Origin: Chaetoceros tenuissimus
Taxonomy: Eukaryota > Bacillariophyta > Thalassiosirophyceae > Chaetocerotales > Chaetocerotaceae
NCBI GenBank assembly: GCA_021927905.1
Contig: BLLK01000057.1
Location: 558,001-622,000, forward strand
Direction of reading: 5' to 3'
Length of the DNA stretch: 64,000 bases
The notes under the pieces were generated by a model, which worked only from the letters and a program-made list of their open reading frames with translations, was not told the DNA's origin and did no database searches. Shown one piece after another: positions 10,886 through 21,409 of the stretch. Both the position numbers and the translations under genes were made by a program. Each line of letters begins with the position of its first letter. Position 1 is the first letter of the stretch.

Positions 10886-13720
10886 ATCTTTGAGATATAT
10901 ACCTGTTGCAAATCTTTGTTCGAGGTCTGACTTACTGGTTCAAGTGTTGAGCTACCAAGTCATTCTTTGGAATCATACTTCTACTTGATAATGTTTTGAG
11001 ATGTTTCATGTATAAGTATTTTGCAATCTATCCAGTGATTTCGAATCACATGGATTCACGCCGATTCTTGTCATCACTTTGAGTGGTTACACTTCTCGGT
11101 TTGCCAGTGTTGGTAGTTGTCGATGTTGCATCTCTCTACTACACTATACTTGTTAATTCTGTTTCGTATGCCACTTGTTTTTGTAATCACTGTAATTTGA
11201 GTGATACACAGGTTGGTGTCCCTGGTAGTGGTAGGTTTGATGTTGCATCTCTCCTTTCCACTTTGTATGCTGTTATTGTCATTACGGTATGTTATCTGCT
11301 GCAGTGTTTCACATGATGTTGCATCATTGAAGTCTTCGTGCGGATTATTGTTGTTACTTGTATGGTGCTGCACCTAATCAGTGCATGCTTTGTCTCTGAT
11401 GAAGATGATGTGATTATGTATGTGTATGTAGATATTTTATTCTATGCACAATACTCATGTTGTTTTCATATTGTAATACAAACCCAAGTGTTAATCTGCC
11501 TTTTGATTACTACCCAGAGAAAAGGAAAAGCTCCTTCTATCACACGTTCCTAGCATGGTGATAGACAGACTGGACTAGGTCATCGTTACCCGCAGCCAGA
11601 CTGAATTAATCTACAGATGAATGATGTTGAGCTGTTCCGTCCTTTTCCAAATTTAGGAATCATAGTAATCAACAGGGCAGTGAGGCACTTCCACATTGCT
11701 GAGCTTGGTTGGCAGCCTCCCCGCGGCGCTCAGTGGGCAACATCTTGTATCTTGTATCAAGGCAAGATGGCTAATAGTCAACATACATATACAAAGTTAT
11801 TATTCCATGTTCGTACAATCTTTTTGTATGATGTTCGGTTTATACTTTTAGATTATGTCAATATATTCTTTTGAATGAATGGTATGCATGTAAAACATTC
11901 CAAGACATTCTTTTGAATGAATGGTATGCATGTACTTTATCTGCCGGCGCCATTTTGTGTGCAAAGCATGTCATAGTTGAATCAAGAGAGCTTCTATGGA
12001 AGAATAGAAGACTACGAAGGCTCTACATATTATTCATCAGCGTTGTATGTTTGGAGGTTTGATATGTGTAAAATTCCTTGTCGTTACAATTAATAGAGCC
12101 ACATAGAGCCACATAGAGTCACATAATGTAGATAGTGCTCCACTTCCATCTTTTTCTTCAATGCTAAATGACTGAAGCTTCAGTTCCTCCTTCTGCTAGG
12201 TAAATGATTGCACGACTATAGAAGTAGGTCTATTGTATAAGCATTAACTCATGATCTCTCTCACCACAGTACAAATATCCATATATAGATATATTTATAA
12301 TTTAGAAGTGATTCATAGCTCTCAAATCTTTGCACTTTTTTTTCACATATTTTCGACTCGAAAATATGTTGGAGAAAATTTACACCAATGCTTGGCAATT
12401 TGGTTCTTCCTACTACTTTAAACTGCTAAAGCTCATGGCCGGTCGGAATGATAGTGACAAAGATGGCATTATTCTTTGTATTATACTGGTAAATCTGAAT
12501 GATTCACTAAAGATCTGATATGATCATTGATTCTACTACTTACGAGTATATTAATATGAATGGATGAATTCGCGCCAAAATTATGGCGGTTAAGTATCCG
12601 TTACTATTTACTGTGCCAAATATGTACCAACGATCATTTTTGCAAAACGGCCATTCCTATTTTCCAAAACGAAAACATTACATGAAAAATACAAAATAAC
12701 TAAATATGTTCCTACCTACATCAACACTCCCTCTACCAACACCTAAATTTCTAATGGTAAGTCTCTGCACTTTTCCTTACTCTGGAAGCGGGGAGGAGGC
12801 AGCATGCTCTGAATTCCCTTTAAAAAGGTGGCCGGTGGTCCTGTTTGTTTCACCTTTCCTGGTGATTCAACTTGATTATCCCCCACTGAAACGGAACTGA
12901 AAGTAGCTTGTTGTCTTCTCCTTTGCTTTTGGAGTTTGGAAATTTGCAGAGACTCACTAAAAGAAATTACAGAGACCACAAAAAAGGGCAAGATTGGAGA
13001 ACAGACAAGTAAAAGAAGAAATGAAATACAGAATCTTGTGGAATGTAACTTCACTCACAGCTTAGCCATAGTACAAGCAATATGAATATGTATATCAGAC
13101 ATCGTAACTTTTGAAGAAGGCAAGCTCAAGCACACATCGTCTTTATAATGCCAATGGATTGGATTCTCAAGCTATTGATGTACCTAGATTTCGGATCCAT
13201 TGCGTCCACTTTGTCCAAGGAGAGGACCTCGTTGGAAGATATAATGAGTATTCCTTCCTTTCTTGGGATCCATTTCGCATGTACACTGACTTGACAGGAG
13301 ATATCTAGAGAATCTTCCCTTCTTACTTTAGAAGGAGGCAGTCACTTGGAGTGAAAGGATAAAGTATGTATGGATTGATATGAGGTTCGAGTTTATGAAT
13401 AGAATATGTGCAAGGGGAGTGTATACTTCAAAAAGAATAATATCAGTGCTGCGACGGATGTGGTTGCGGTATGTGTCGTTCAAATGTCTGCAAGTAAACA
13501 GTTTTAATCTAGAAAGATTACAATTTAAACAAAGTAAAGAGAATATGGTAATGAACATTTCTTATAGCTCACGACCTTTTTAAAAATAAATTTCAGGTTG
13601 TCTACAACGTTGCATTCATTTTCAGATGGCTTCCATGACAACGTGAGTTTTTCTGCATATGTAGTCTTGATCATCTTGTAGATAGTAATTCTTCGCCTCT
13701 AGAGCAAGGAAAGATGAGTA
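10886..13720. other. 2.8-kb gene-poor stretch with minor direct repeats
   Basis: No frame here has ATG, length and composition suggesting a gene. Visible structure is limited to GATGTTGCATCTCTC twice near 11123-11255, a 28-bp direct repeat at 11865-11892 and 11907-11934 (period 42), and an 11-bp repeat (CATAGAGCCA-like) near 12097-12125. Frames of 60-100 codons on both strands look like chance. A transcribed non-coding function cannot be excluded. Confidence 0.5.
11865..11934 (+). repeat. 28-bp direct repeat, period 42 bp
   Basis: ATTCTTTTGAATGAATGG followed by TATGCATGTA occurs twice without mismatch, separated by 14 bp. It is non-coding and has no further copies nearby. Confidence 0.8.
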
Positions 13721-14785
13721 TCACTCCAAACTTTGCAAATGAGCTTCAACTTCTGGTTTATTATTCAACATAGCAAGACGACGAAACAAGCCAAGGTCGA
13801 TTTTACGAAAAGATTTATGAAGGTAGCTCAGAACATCCATGTTTTCCGACATCATACAAGTATAGACTATTGTTTTGAAATCACTTTCTGTCAAGTTAGG
13901 CTTGGCACTGCAAAACATTTTGACAAGATCCATGATATTAGCTGTATTCTCAGTAATGACAAAATACATGGCGCGGATAAAGTTTGAACCTTGAGCAAAA
14001 TGGTTTCTCTCCTTTAGACATTCGACTGCCTTTAGTTGCAATTCATGCTCAAGAGCAGCTACTATAATGCGCTGGATTTCATAATCTTTTTCGAGTGGTA
14101 CTATGTCAAGTAAGCACTTGAAGGTCTCAATATCTTTTCGAGTCAAACTGAATATTACTGATTCGAAATTGAAGACAACTCCCTTTCGTACTAATTCCTT
14201 AATCATTTGCGGATCACAGGCAACTGGAATTTTCTGTACCAAGTTCTTGACATCATCGACTGACGCGTTTATCTCTATTCCTTCAGGTGGGTTGAGATTC
14301 GTCAAGAAGTAAATAATATGGTCATTTCCAGTAATGAGGGACCTCATGATCTCTGTACTTTTGTAAGCTGTTGCAGTCACCAAAGATGCGTGTTTATTGC
14401 TCCAAAAGTTATTTGGATAAACTTCCAAATATGCATCTAGGTAGAGGTCTAGTCTGTCATTTTCAAATATTGCGACCACAATCTTGTAGAAAGTATCAAT
14501 ATCTTCTTCTTCTACTAAGTTCAAGACATATAAACAGATAGAAGGGGAACTAAGGATACTTTCCAAAGAATTATTGCGAACACCTTGGTATAGCTCTTTA
14601 ACTGCAGCCTTGAAATATTTGTTTACTGATGCTAAGTAGATGTGGTGACCTGGCTTCTTCTCAGGATCAAGATAGGCAAAGCAGTTACTAACGAGATCAG
14701 TTGGAAGATCCGTAAGTTTTGTGGGCCCCGTGGCCAGTATTCGCTGCCTTTTGTTGCTCTGTTGCGAATAATCTGTAGAATCCAT
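13721..14785 (-). CDS. F-box protein with helical repeat region
   Basis: This 354-residue protein begins at a clear ATG. After a short basic segment (NKRQR) an F-box lies at about 20-65: LTDLPTDLVSNCFAYL, then YLASVNKYFKAAVKELY. The rest is alpha-helical and shows weak ankyrin-like spacing, including ELVRKGVVFNFESV and IETFKCLLDIV. F-box proteins link Skp1-Cullin ligases to a substrate held by the C-terminal repeats; substrate unknown. It resembles the F-box/ankyrin proteins expanded in diatoms and amoebae. The gene is single-exon and looks whole. The fold-back element at 14855-15773 starts 70 bp upstream of its ATG, so its promoter is either very short or lies inside that element. Confidence 0.8.
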   Translation of the reverse strand: MDSTDYSQQSNKRQRILATGPTKLTDLPTDLVSNCFAYLDPEKKPGHHIYLASVNKYFKAAVKELYQGVRNNSLESILSSPSICLYVLNLVEEEDIDTFYKIVVAIFENDRLDLYLDAYLEVYPNNFWSNKHASLVTATAYKSTEIMRSLITGNDHIIYFLTNLNPPEGIEINASVDDVKNLVQKIPVACDPQMIKELVRKGVVFNFESVIFSLTRKDIETFKCLLDIVPLEKDYEIQRIIVAALEHELQLKAVECLKERNHFAQGSNFIRAMYFVITENTANIMDLVKMFCSAKPNLTESDFKTIVYTCMMSENMDVLSYLHKSFRKIDLGLFRRLAMLNNKPEVEAHLQSLE

Positions 14786-14854
14786 GGCAATAATAAGAAG
14801 TGCACAAGCTGTTGTTATTACTCAAATTGTTCATCTTTATGATGTTCACTCCTT

Positions 14855-15773
14855 GAGTCTCCGGGAAAGTGTACACTTCTTGAACTTTTTGGAAAAGTTT
14901 TGTAAGTTTTTTCCAAGAATGTAAAAAATCTGGAAAAAAGAAATTAGAAAACAAGAATGTCAATACGTAAAATAAACTCGGAATCTAAAAGTAAAGAGAT
15001 CTGGTTATCTGCAACTTTGAATGTCCAAAGTATAGGCAACAGGCATTGCTGCCCGTGATAAATCGTCTAGTTGAAAGTATCATCTGTAGGGGAACGGGGA
15101 AAGCTACATGCAAATTTTGGCAATTTTGGAACATTTTGGATATTTTGGCAATTTTGGAACATTTTGGCAATTTTGGAACATTTTGGCAATTTTGGAACAT
15201 TCTGGATATTTTGGAACATTCTGGATATTTTGGAACATTTTGGATATTTTTTTGTGAAGAACAATTTGTTGTTCTTTGGATTTGCAGATTTGGCGTAAAA
15301 TATTTGCCCCCTCCGTAGTAAATACGTAATAAATAAAATATAATTTCCGCGAAATCTGCAATTCAAGATAAGAACAACAAAGTGTTCCTTTGACTATTCT
15401 GGAGATTTCGGCAATTCTGGATATTTTGGAACATTTTGGATATTTTGGAACATTTTGGCAATTTTGGAACATTTTGGCAATTTTGGAACATTTTGGCAAT
15501 TCCTGAAAATTCTACATAACGAACATTGTAGCAGACAATGTGCCTTGTTTAATGATAAACCTGAAGCTTCATGCTACTTCAAACATTTTAAAAATAAAGT
15601 ATAGTTTATGATTATGTTTCTTACAAAAGTAGCACTTTATTTACACAACAACAGTCTACTCTCAATATTAATCTCATGAAAAATTGTACTGTACGAGTAC
15701 CTTACATGAAAGTGGTAAAAACTTACAAAACTTTTCCGAAAAGTTCTAGAAGTATACACTTTCCCGGAGACTC
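14855..15773. mobile_element. Fold-back (MITE-like) element, 919 bp, with long terminal inverted repeats
   Basis: The left end, GAGTCTCCGGGAAAGTGTAC, is repeated inverted at the right end (about 15720-15773) over about 55 bp with a few mismatches. Flanking CTT is present on both sides (14852-14854 and 15774-15776), fitting a 3-bp target duplication. A second inverted pair lies near the centre: about 15256-15305 against about 15340-15392, both around TTGTTGTTCTT and GCAGATTT. The element is therefore close to a large palindrome. It encodes no transposase, so it would be non-autonomous. Two minisatellite blocks sit inside the arms. The superfamily is uncertain. Confidence 0.7.
15111..15500 (+). 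repeat. Minisatellite of 15-bp type units in two blocks
   Basis: Blocks at about 15111-15250 and 15410-15500 consist of alternating words GGCAATTTT, GGAACATTTT and GGATATTTT. Unlike the arms around them, both blocks read in the same direction. They are the cause of the long frames rich in W, F and Q/N seen here on both strands; those frames are not genes. Confidence 0.85.
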
Positions 15774-15799
15774 CTTTTGATTTTCGCAGCAGTTAGCAG

Positions 15800-16040
15800 C
15801 TGGTTTCAAACAAAGGGCAGGAAGAGGGCAATTTCAAAAGATGATTCGTGTTCAATCGTAGATGGAGAGAGTGGAATGCATAGGTAAGCTTTCCTGTGTG
15901 AAAATATATGTGCACATGGAGGGAATGTTCGAAAAAAAATGAGAATATTTTATAAATCTCATAAGGACATCCAGCCTTCTGTCTAAAGGACCAATTTAGC
16001 TTCATCGTGCACCTTAAAAAAAAGGAAATTGCCATTTTCA
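15800..16040 (+). repeat. Dispersed repeat, second copy at 46420-46685
   Basis: The text around TTTCAAACAAAGGGC, GAGAGTGGAATGCATAGG and AAAGGACCAATTTAGCT recurs in the same order and strand at about 46420-46685, with insertions and deletions. No terminal repeats or coding frame are visible. At 46420 it is followed directly by another dispersed repeat. Confidence 0.7.
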
Positions 16041-17398
16041 GTTGAAAAAATGTGACTGATGATTGTCAGTGTGAAAGAAGGCGATTTTTGCACTAATGAT
16101 TGCAAATACCTTTTGCAATCTTTCGTGCAAAATTGTGACTGCAAGGTCGTTACAGCTATGTAGTGTTTTGGCTTAGCAAATGAGCGTGTCAAAATCAGAA
16201 AAAAACCTTTGGAGGAATGCAAATAATTATAAATTATCATAATATATTTATTTCAATTTATAATTATCTTTTTCAATGCAAGGAAATTCATATGATAATC
16301 AACTTCAATTTTTAATTATTTCGTTTTATGAATGGATTTGTGACAGTTATAAAACAGTTGTTATGACAAAGATCCGACTTTCCTCCATCCTCCATCCGAC
16401 CATCACCCTCATTTTACCATCCACCAAACCACCAAACAAATCCGCTACAACTCAAATTGAAGTATTCCTCTTTTGCCGTGGCTATGTCGATTATTCAAAT
16501 TCTCACTGTGTCCTAATGCAAAGATTTAAAAGCCTGAGCGTAGTAGTAGCAGCGGAGTGAGCCGGAGCTTTAGCTCACGAGTGTGTTTCTAGGGAGACAA
16601 ATCAGTACTATATTGTAGCGTCTTTTTGAACGAGCTAAATCCTAGTGAGAGCCTGCAGTAAGTTTTGTTCTATGTGAGGCTGCGAGGCGAACATAGCTAA
16701 TGAAGAAGGGAGACACTAAATGCTGTTTATACTATGGAGAGTCTGATTTATATGGAAAGTCTCAAGTTTTAGATTCTGGGTAGGATAGTCGTTTTAATTC
16801 ATTTCATGAAGCAACTTGAAGAATCACACAACAAATTATTCAACTATACATCAATGAAAAGCTGCTTGAATACTATTTGACACCGAGGTCATTTCCAAAT
16901 ATTTTGGATTGACTTCGAGAACGGCGTAGGTTCATCAGTGTTCATAAATTTGAAAACTGGTGATCAAGAGGTGTAAAAAGGCGAGTGCTAAAGATCACTC
17001 CAAATACACTAGCTTTGTTCCTCAGAATCATTTGTAGCAAGAGAACGAAGCTAACAAAGAAGACTCTTTTCACACTTGGAGCAGAATCTCTTTCATACCT
17101 AGGCAGCAGCTTGCTATTGAAGCATACCTCGCTGCTGAACTTTGAAGTGATCTTCGTTCTTCGACACATATATTTCAATCCCCTGCTGTAAGGTAGTATT
17201 AATAATCAGACAGTTCCATGTCACAATTACTTAGTGCATCAAATAAGCAAATGAAACAATATGAAAATGTTGGAACGGCATGGTAGAATTAGAGTTGGGC
17301 GGTAGTTTCCAAAAGAAGTAAGTCATTCAAAGGATAAACTAAAGATATGAGGTAAATCAATTTCATACATTACATAAATTATTTGGCACTTGTAGGAA
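16041..17398. other. Gene-poor stretch
   Basis: Short frames of 68-94 codons occur on both strands but none has domain features. I see no RNA gene or element ends. A purine-rich stretch with several GTAGTAGCAGC-like words lies near 16545. Confidence 0.45.
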
Positions 17399-18433
17399 TT
17401 ATCTGCTCCTTTTTTTCAAATTGTAGTCTACCATTACTGCTTGCCCATTTTCCAGTTGGAATCCACTGCTTTGTACTGCAGTATCTGCATGGAGAGAGGA
17501 GCCAAAATGAACAAATGCACACTTCTTTCTGATGTCGAGTTCTGTCGGAGTAGCACCAATGTTCTCGAATGATTTTCTCAGTGCTTGTTCTATCTCCTCC
17601 TTTCCATTCATATTGAATCCTGTACAAAATACACTCTTGACAGTACCGGTTTGTTGCGATGCTCTCTTGATTTTAAGCTTGTAGCGACCTTCATGTCTCT
17701 TCCCGTCAAGTTCCATACATTTCTCCACAGCCTCCTCATTTGCAAAGGTAATGCATGCCCAACCGCAGTTGGTTAGACCTTTGCCGAATTTTGAAACTAG
17801 TACTTTTTCAATTTTACCACATTCAGTTTCGAAGAATTCTTTGATCTGAGCTTCAGTCAACTTATACTCCAACCCAGAAATGTTCACCATATTCTCACGA
17901 GTTGGTTCATCAGCAGTTGCACCAGTAGATAGTTCCGCACTGTCATTAAGGTGCACGATGGATTCAAAATCTTGTCCTTCCTCTCCAAACGGATTGTTAT
18001 CGTCATCTGAGTCTACAGTAACAGAGTGCATTACAATGTTTCCTTCCTCTACAGACGATCCATCTTCGTTATCTGGCTCCAAAGAGACACTTCCATCGTT
18101 GGCATAGGAGTGGTCGGTTGGTACGAACTCTTTGATATCACGAAGGAATGGCATTGCCTTTGTTTTATACATATCTTTGAAACTTAGAAGTAGAGATTCA
18201 ATTTTAGTTTTTCCATGAGGTGATAGGTTCTCAATACCTAATTGCATAAGTTCTTCAAGAGGTTCCGCAAGATCCTTATAGAAATGCAATGTCAATTCAT
18301 CCTCTTCACCACGATCCTCTTCGCCAAGGTCACCAATTCTGCGTTTCTATGCATATGTTGTAAGCTTTACAAATAATTTTCAAAGTATAAAGCAAATGAT
18401 TGGCTGTTGCATACTTGCACTTACCACTGCCAT
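17399..18433 (-). CDS. RNA-binding protein with two RRM domains, two exons
   Basis: A 9-nt first exon (18425-18433, Met-Ala-Val) is spliced over a 78-nt intron (18347-18424, GTAAGT...ATAG) to the main exon 17399-18346, giving 318 residues. Without the splice the main frame has no suitable ATG. An acidic linker (about 80-150) separates the N-terminal helical part from RRM1 (about 155-232, with MVNISGL and CGWACITFAN). RRM2 (about 240-312) has SVFCTGF and KCAFVHFGSS. The C terminus VDYNLKKRSR is basic. It is the paralogue of the protein at 5753-6700 and probably binds RNA in the nucleus; the target is unknown. It is transcribed divergently from the Ulp1-like gene, about 290 bp away. Confidence 0.8.
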
Positions 18434-18725
18434 AGTTTGTCTTCCGTCGTTTCCTTTTTATAGCAACCTCTGCAGTTGAGGTATTTAGTTCGCAAGTGTG
18501 ATTGTCGACTTCAATCTTGTTTCACATATTATGACAGGGCTTAAGTAAGTAGTCTGTGACTTTGACTCATGTCTGTTCTGACTTCCATGCCCCTCTCAAA
18601 AATCTATACTACCTCTGTACCAATTTCACTTCCAGGTAGGCGAGGATTTTGTGTTGTTCGTTTTATAAGCATAGACTTTGCAAAACACAGCATCAGTACT
18701 GTTGTCAGGTTTCATAGGCTTGAGC

Positions 18726-20084
18726 ATGGTAAATTGATCTTTCCCTTGTCATCCGATTATTTCTTTTTGCACTTTCTCACCTTTCTCCACAGATTCATAG
18801 TAAAATTCCAAGAAGAAGTGAGGGGGCTTGTACTTCAAGACAGCATCAGCGAGCTCATCAGCTCGAATCTGAATTGGCCTATTCCATATCATTTCAGGAT
18901 AACTTAGAGAAATTGAAAGCAATTGTATCGAACGACGCCAAACTTGTGAAACTTGTAGATTGTGTCATTTCTCAAAATGAACTTTTTAGTAATGAGCTAG
19001 AAAATGTTTGCAAAGAAAATGGAATCCAGCGTCCTGAAAGCACTAATCTCAAAGACCCACACCATGAGGAATGTGAGACCGAAATTGCTCCTACTCCTTT
19101 CCTTTTAGCCACCTTATCCACACCAAAAAAGAAGAATACCGAAGTTAAATTGAAATCTTGCTTAACCAAGAAGGAACCTGGCGACTTCCCAAATGAATTC
19201 GATATTCAAAAATTTAAAGAAGGAGAATATCTCTCGAGTGATGTCATGAATATCATGATTAATATGATTAGAGATCGCAACAAAAGGCTTCATACCTCAG
19301 AGAAAATTGTAATCATCAGTGCTTTAGAAACCAGTAAAATGATTGGAATTCAGATTGGCGAAGGATGTGACTTTTCCTGCAATGGGTATGAAGAAGGGCT
19401 CTATTTGGGAAGCATTTGGAGAAAGCATTTTTCGTACTTGAGTGATGATTATGAAAAGGTTGAGAAGAAAGACTGCAGTATTCCCTACTTGGTTGGAGAA
19501 GGTGTGAGAAGGTTTATCTTTCAAGTGAATACTCCGAATTTTCATTGGTTCACAATTGAAGTGAATGTTATTGCCAAGACTATGACTCTGTTTGACTCTT
19601 CTCCTGAATATCCAGGCAATCGGGTCATTTGTGAAGATCCTCGCATTACAACTGGCTTAAAATATATTGACTGGTTGAACAGTAAGCTCAAGATGCATCA
19701 TTCTACATATCAATCTTTATTGAGGAAGCTATTTGAGGAGACAAACTTAGAAAAGGCTTCAGGTAAAATCACAATGGGATCTCTTCTACCAGCAATGGCT
19801 CTTCAAGAATTGCTTCAACTTTTTCGAAAAGAGAATGAGAATAGAGGAAGTAATGTGAAGGGAATGGATATGGAGGGATGGACGTTAAAAGTATCATCAG
19901 ACCTTCCAATTCAATACAAAAAAAGCACAACTGCGGCATTTACACCTCACTTGTCACTGATATTTTGTCTGTTGATGGTGACCTTTCGGTGATTACAAAG
20001 AATCAAAAAACTGTAGAGGAAGATGCTAGAATCACTATGCTTTCATTGATCACAGAATATTGCAATCGTAAAAGAGGTATTTGA
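18726..20084 (+). CDS. Ulp1/C48-type cysteine protease (SUMO-protease-like), with a frame change before the catalytic Cys
   Basis: The C48 fold is recognised from HWFTIEV (His, 19542), LFDSSPE (Asp, 19594), PIQYKK (Gln, 19912) and HNCGIYTS (Cys, 19932). Known members remove SUMO or a similar modifier. The Cys part lies in a different frame from the rest. The change falls at a run of seven A (19918-19924), where five A would restore frame and the usual Gln-to-Cys spacing. This could be a sequencing slip, a true mutation or an unseen splice. The main frame has no early ATG. The likeliest 5' end is an ATG at 18726-18728 followed at once by a 64-nt intron (18729-18792) into the frame starting QIH at 18793. 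Such proteases are also carried by some DNA transposons, but no transposase is nearby. Confidence 0.62.
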
Positions 20085-21409
20085 GCATCCAAAAGAATAA
20101 ATACTCTTCTCTACAAAATCTTTTCATTATGCTCTTGCATAGTTGTGAATAAGAAAATCAAGAAACGTCAGACCAAGAGAAAATAGCAATGACTATGAAT
20201 ATAAATAAAATAATGTAACATCAGTAAAGATATGTTTATATTTCCATTAGCTAGTCTGTTGTTCAATTTCATTAGATGCAAAGGATAGTAAAAAAAGAAA
20301 GAATTGGTCTTTCCTACTAAAGCAAAATCAAATCAACAAGATAATTGTGGGTTTCTTAGTGCGTATAGAGGACAGTGTTTGCAATACAATCGTATGGACT
20401 ACTTGCCCATTAACTCAACTGCAACAGTCAATATTGCATATTAAAATCATATGCCTCCTTCAGAAAATCGTTGCTCTATATACTGTATATGATTTTGAAT
20501 CGTCTCCCAGGTACGATGTGGTTGATGACGCAATAAAGCTCAAATGCTCTTCAAATTTTCCATTTTTACAGTTCGCATCAGTTTCTCCGAAAAATAAATA
20601 CGACATTTCTCTTTGAGCTATTTTCATGATTGAATATGGAGCATTCATCTGTTGAAACAGAATACAATTGTTAAATAGACAGCAAAATTAATATTTTATT
20701 ATTATTAGATGACTAATAACAACAATTGACTATGAAATGTTGTAGGCCTCAATAGGACCATCAAGATTTATCTCATTTTAGCTATTGCTCCGAGTCATAA
20801 CAAGGTTCTCTTCTTAAATAAGCTAGCCGGTTTAGTTTTCCATGATATTCAGCTAGCTCACTGAAAGCTACGAGCTCAAAGCACAACAAACAACAACCCT
20901 ATGGTACACATCAACGACATTATGAACACAATTCTTTGGAGAGTCCAAAGGTTCTTCTGATGGAGGCAAGGCACATCTTACACAGGCTATAACGATACAT
21001 GTCAAGGAGTTCTTCAGAGAAAAGCACCAGCTGCCTGGACATGTGATATGGTCTATTCTGACCTTCGTATTACTTGTTTTACGAGCGAGCCAAACCAACA
21101 AGGCTTTTGCGATAGTTTCTACATGTGTATATCTCGCGAGACATTCCCATTGCTAGGCTTTGTGTTCGTTTGTGATGCAGACATTATGTCAGAGGGACTC
21201 TTTGTAAGATCTTTTGGAGAAAATGTAAGATAAGCTAATGGGATCGGGACAAACCATCAGTTCTGTGACTAAGATTGACAAGATTCTTGATGCTATAAGG
21301 CGAGGAACGCTGGTGGATGGATCATATGTATTAGATTTAAATAGAGACAAGAACTCGTATAAGGAAAAGTCGTATCATTGACTGAAATTGCTAACTGTCT
21401 AGCTAGTTG
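20085..21409. other. Intergenic stretch with a repeat of the Ulp1 3' flank
   Basis: Bases 20128-20205 (TTGCATAGTTGTGAATAAGA, CAAGAAACGTCAGACCAAGA) recur at about 23845-23905. Around 20920-21230 a stretch lacks stops in two frames for 60-80 codons, but neither has a convincing start or domain. No gene is called. Confidence 0.5.

Noticed and set aside
15046-15499. Long open frames on both strands rich in Trp-Phe or Gln-Asn-Pro-Lys repeats
   Set aside because: They arise from the stop-free minisatellite inside the fold-back element. They are open in several frames at once and lack a sensible start.
19846-19906. Possible intron linking the two frames of the Ulp1-like gene
   Set aside because: The only candidate GT-AG pairs are shorter or longer than the 64-84 nt seen elsewhere and would remove the conserved Trp region. 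A length change in the A-run explains the data better.
20920-21233. Stop-poor stretch with a Cys-rich frame and another frame with a loosely P-loop-like SDGGKAHL
   Set aside because: The frames compete, neither has a good start, and the motif is too weak to call a helicase or other ATPase.
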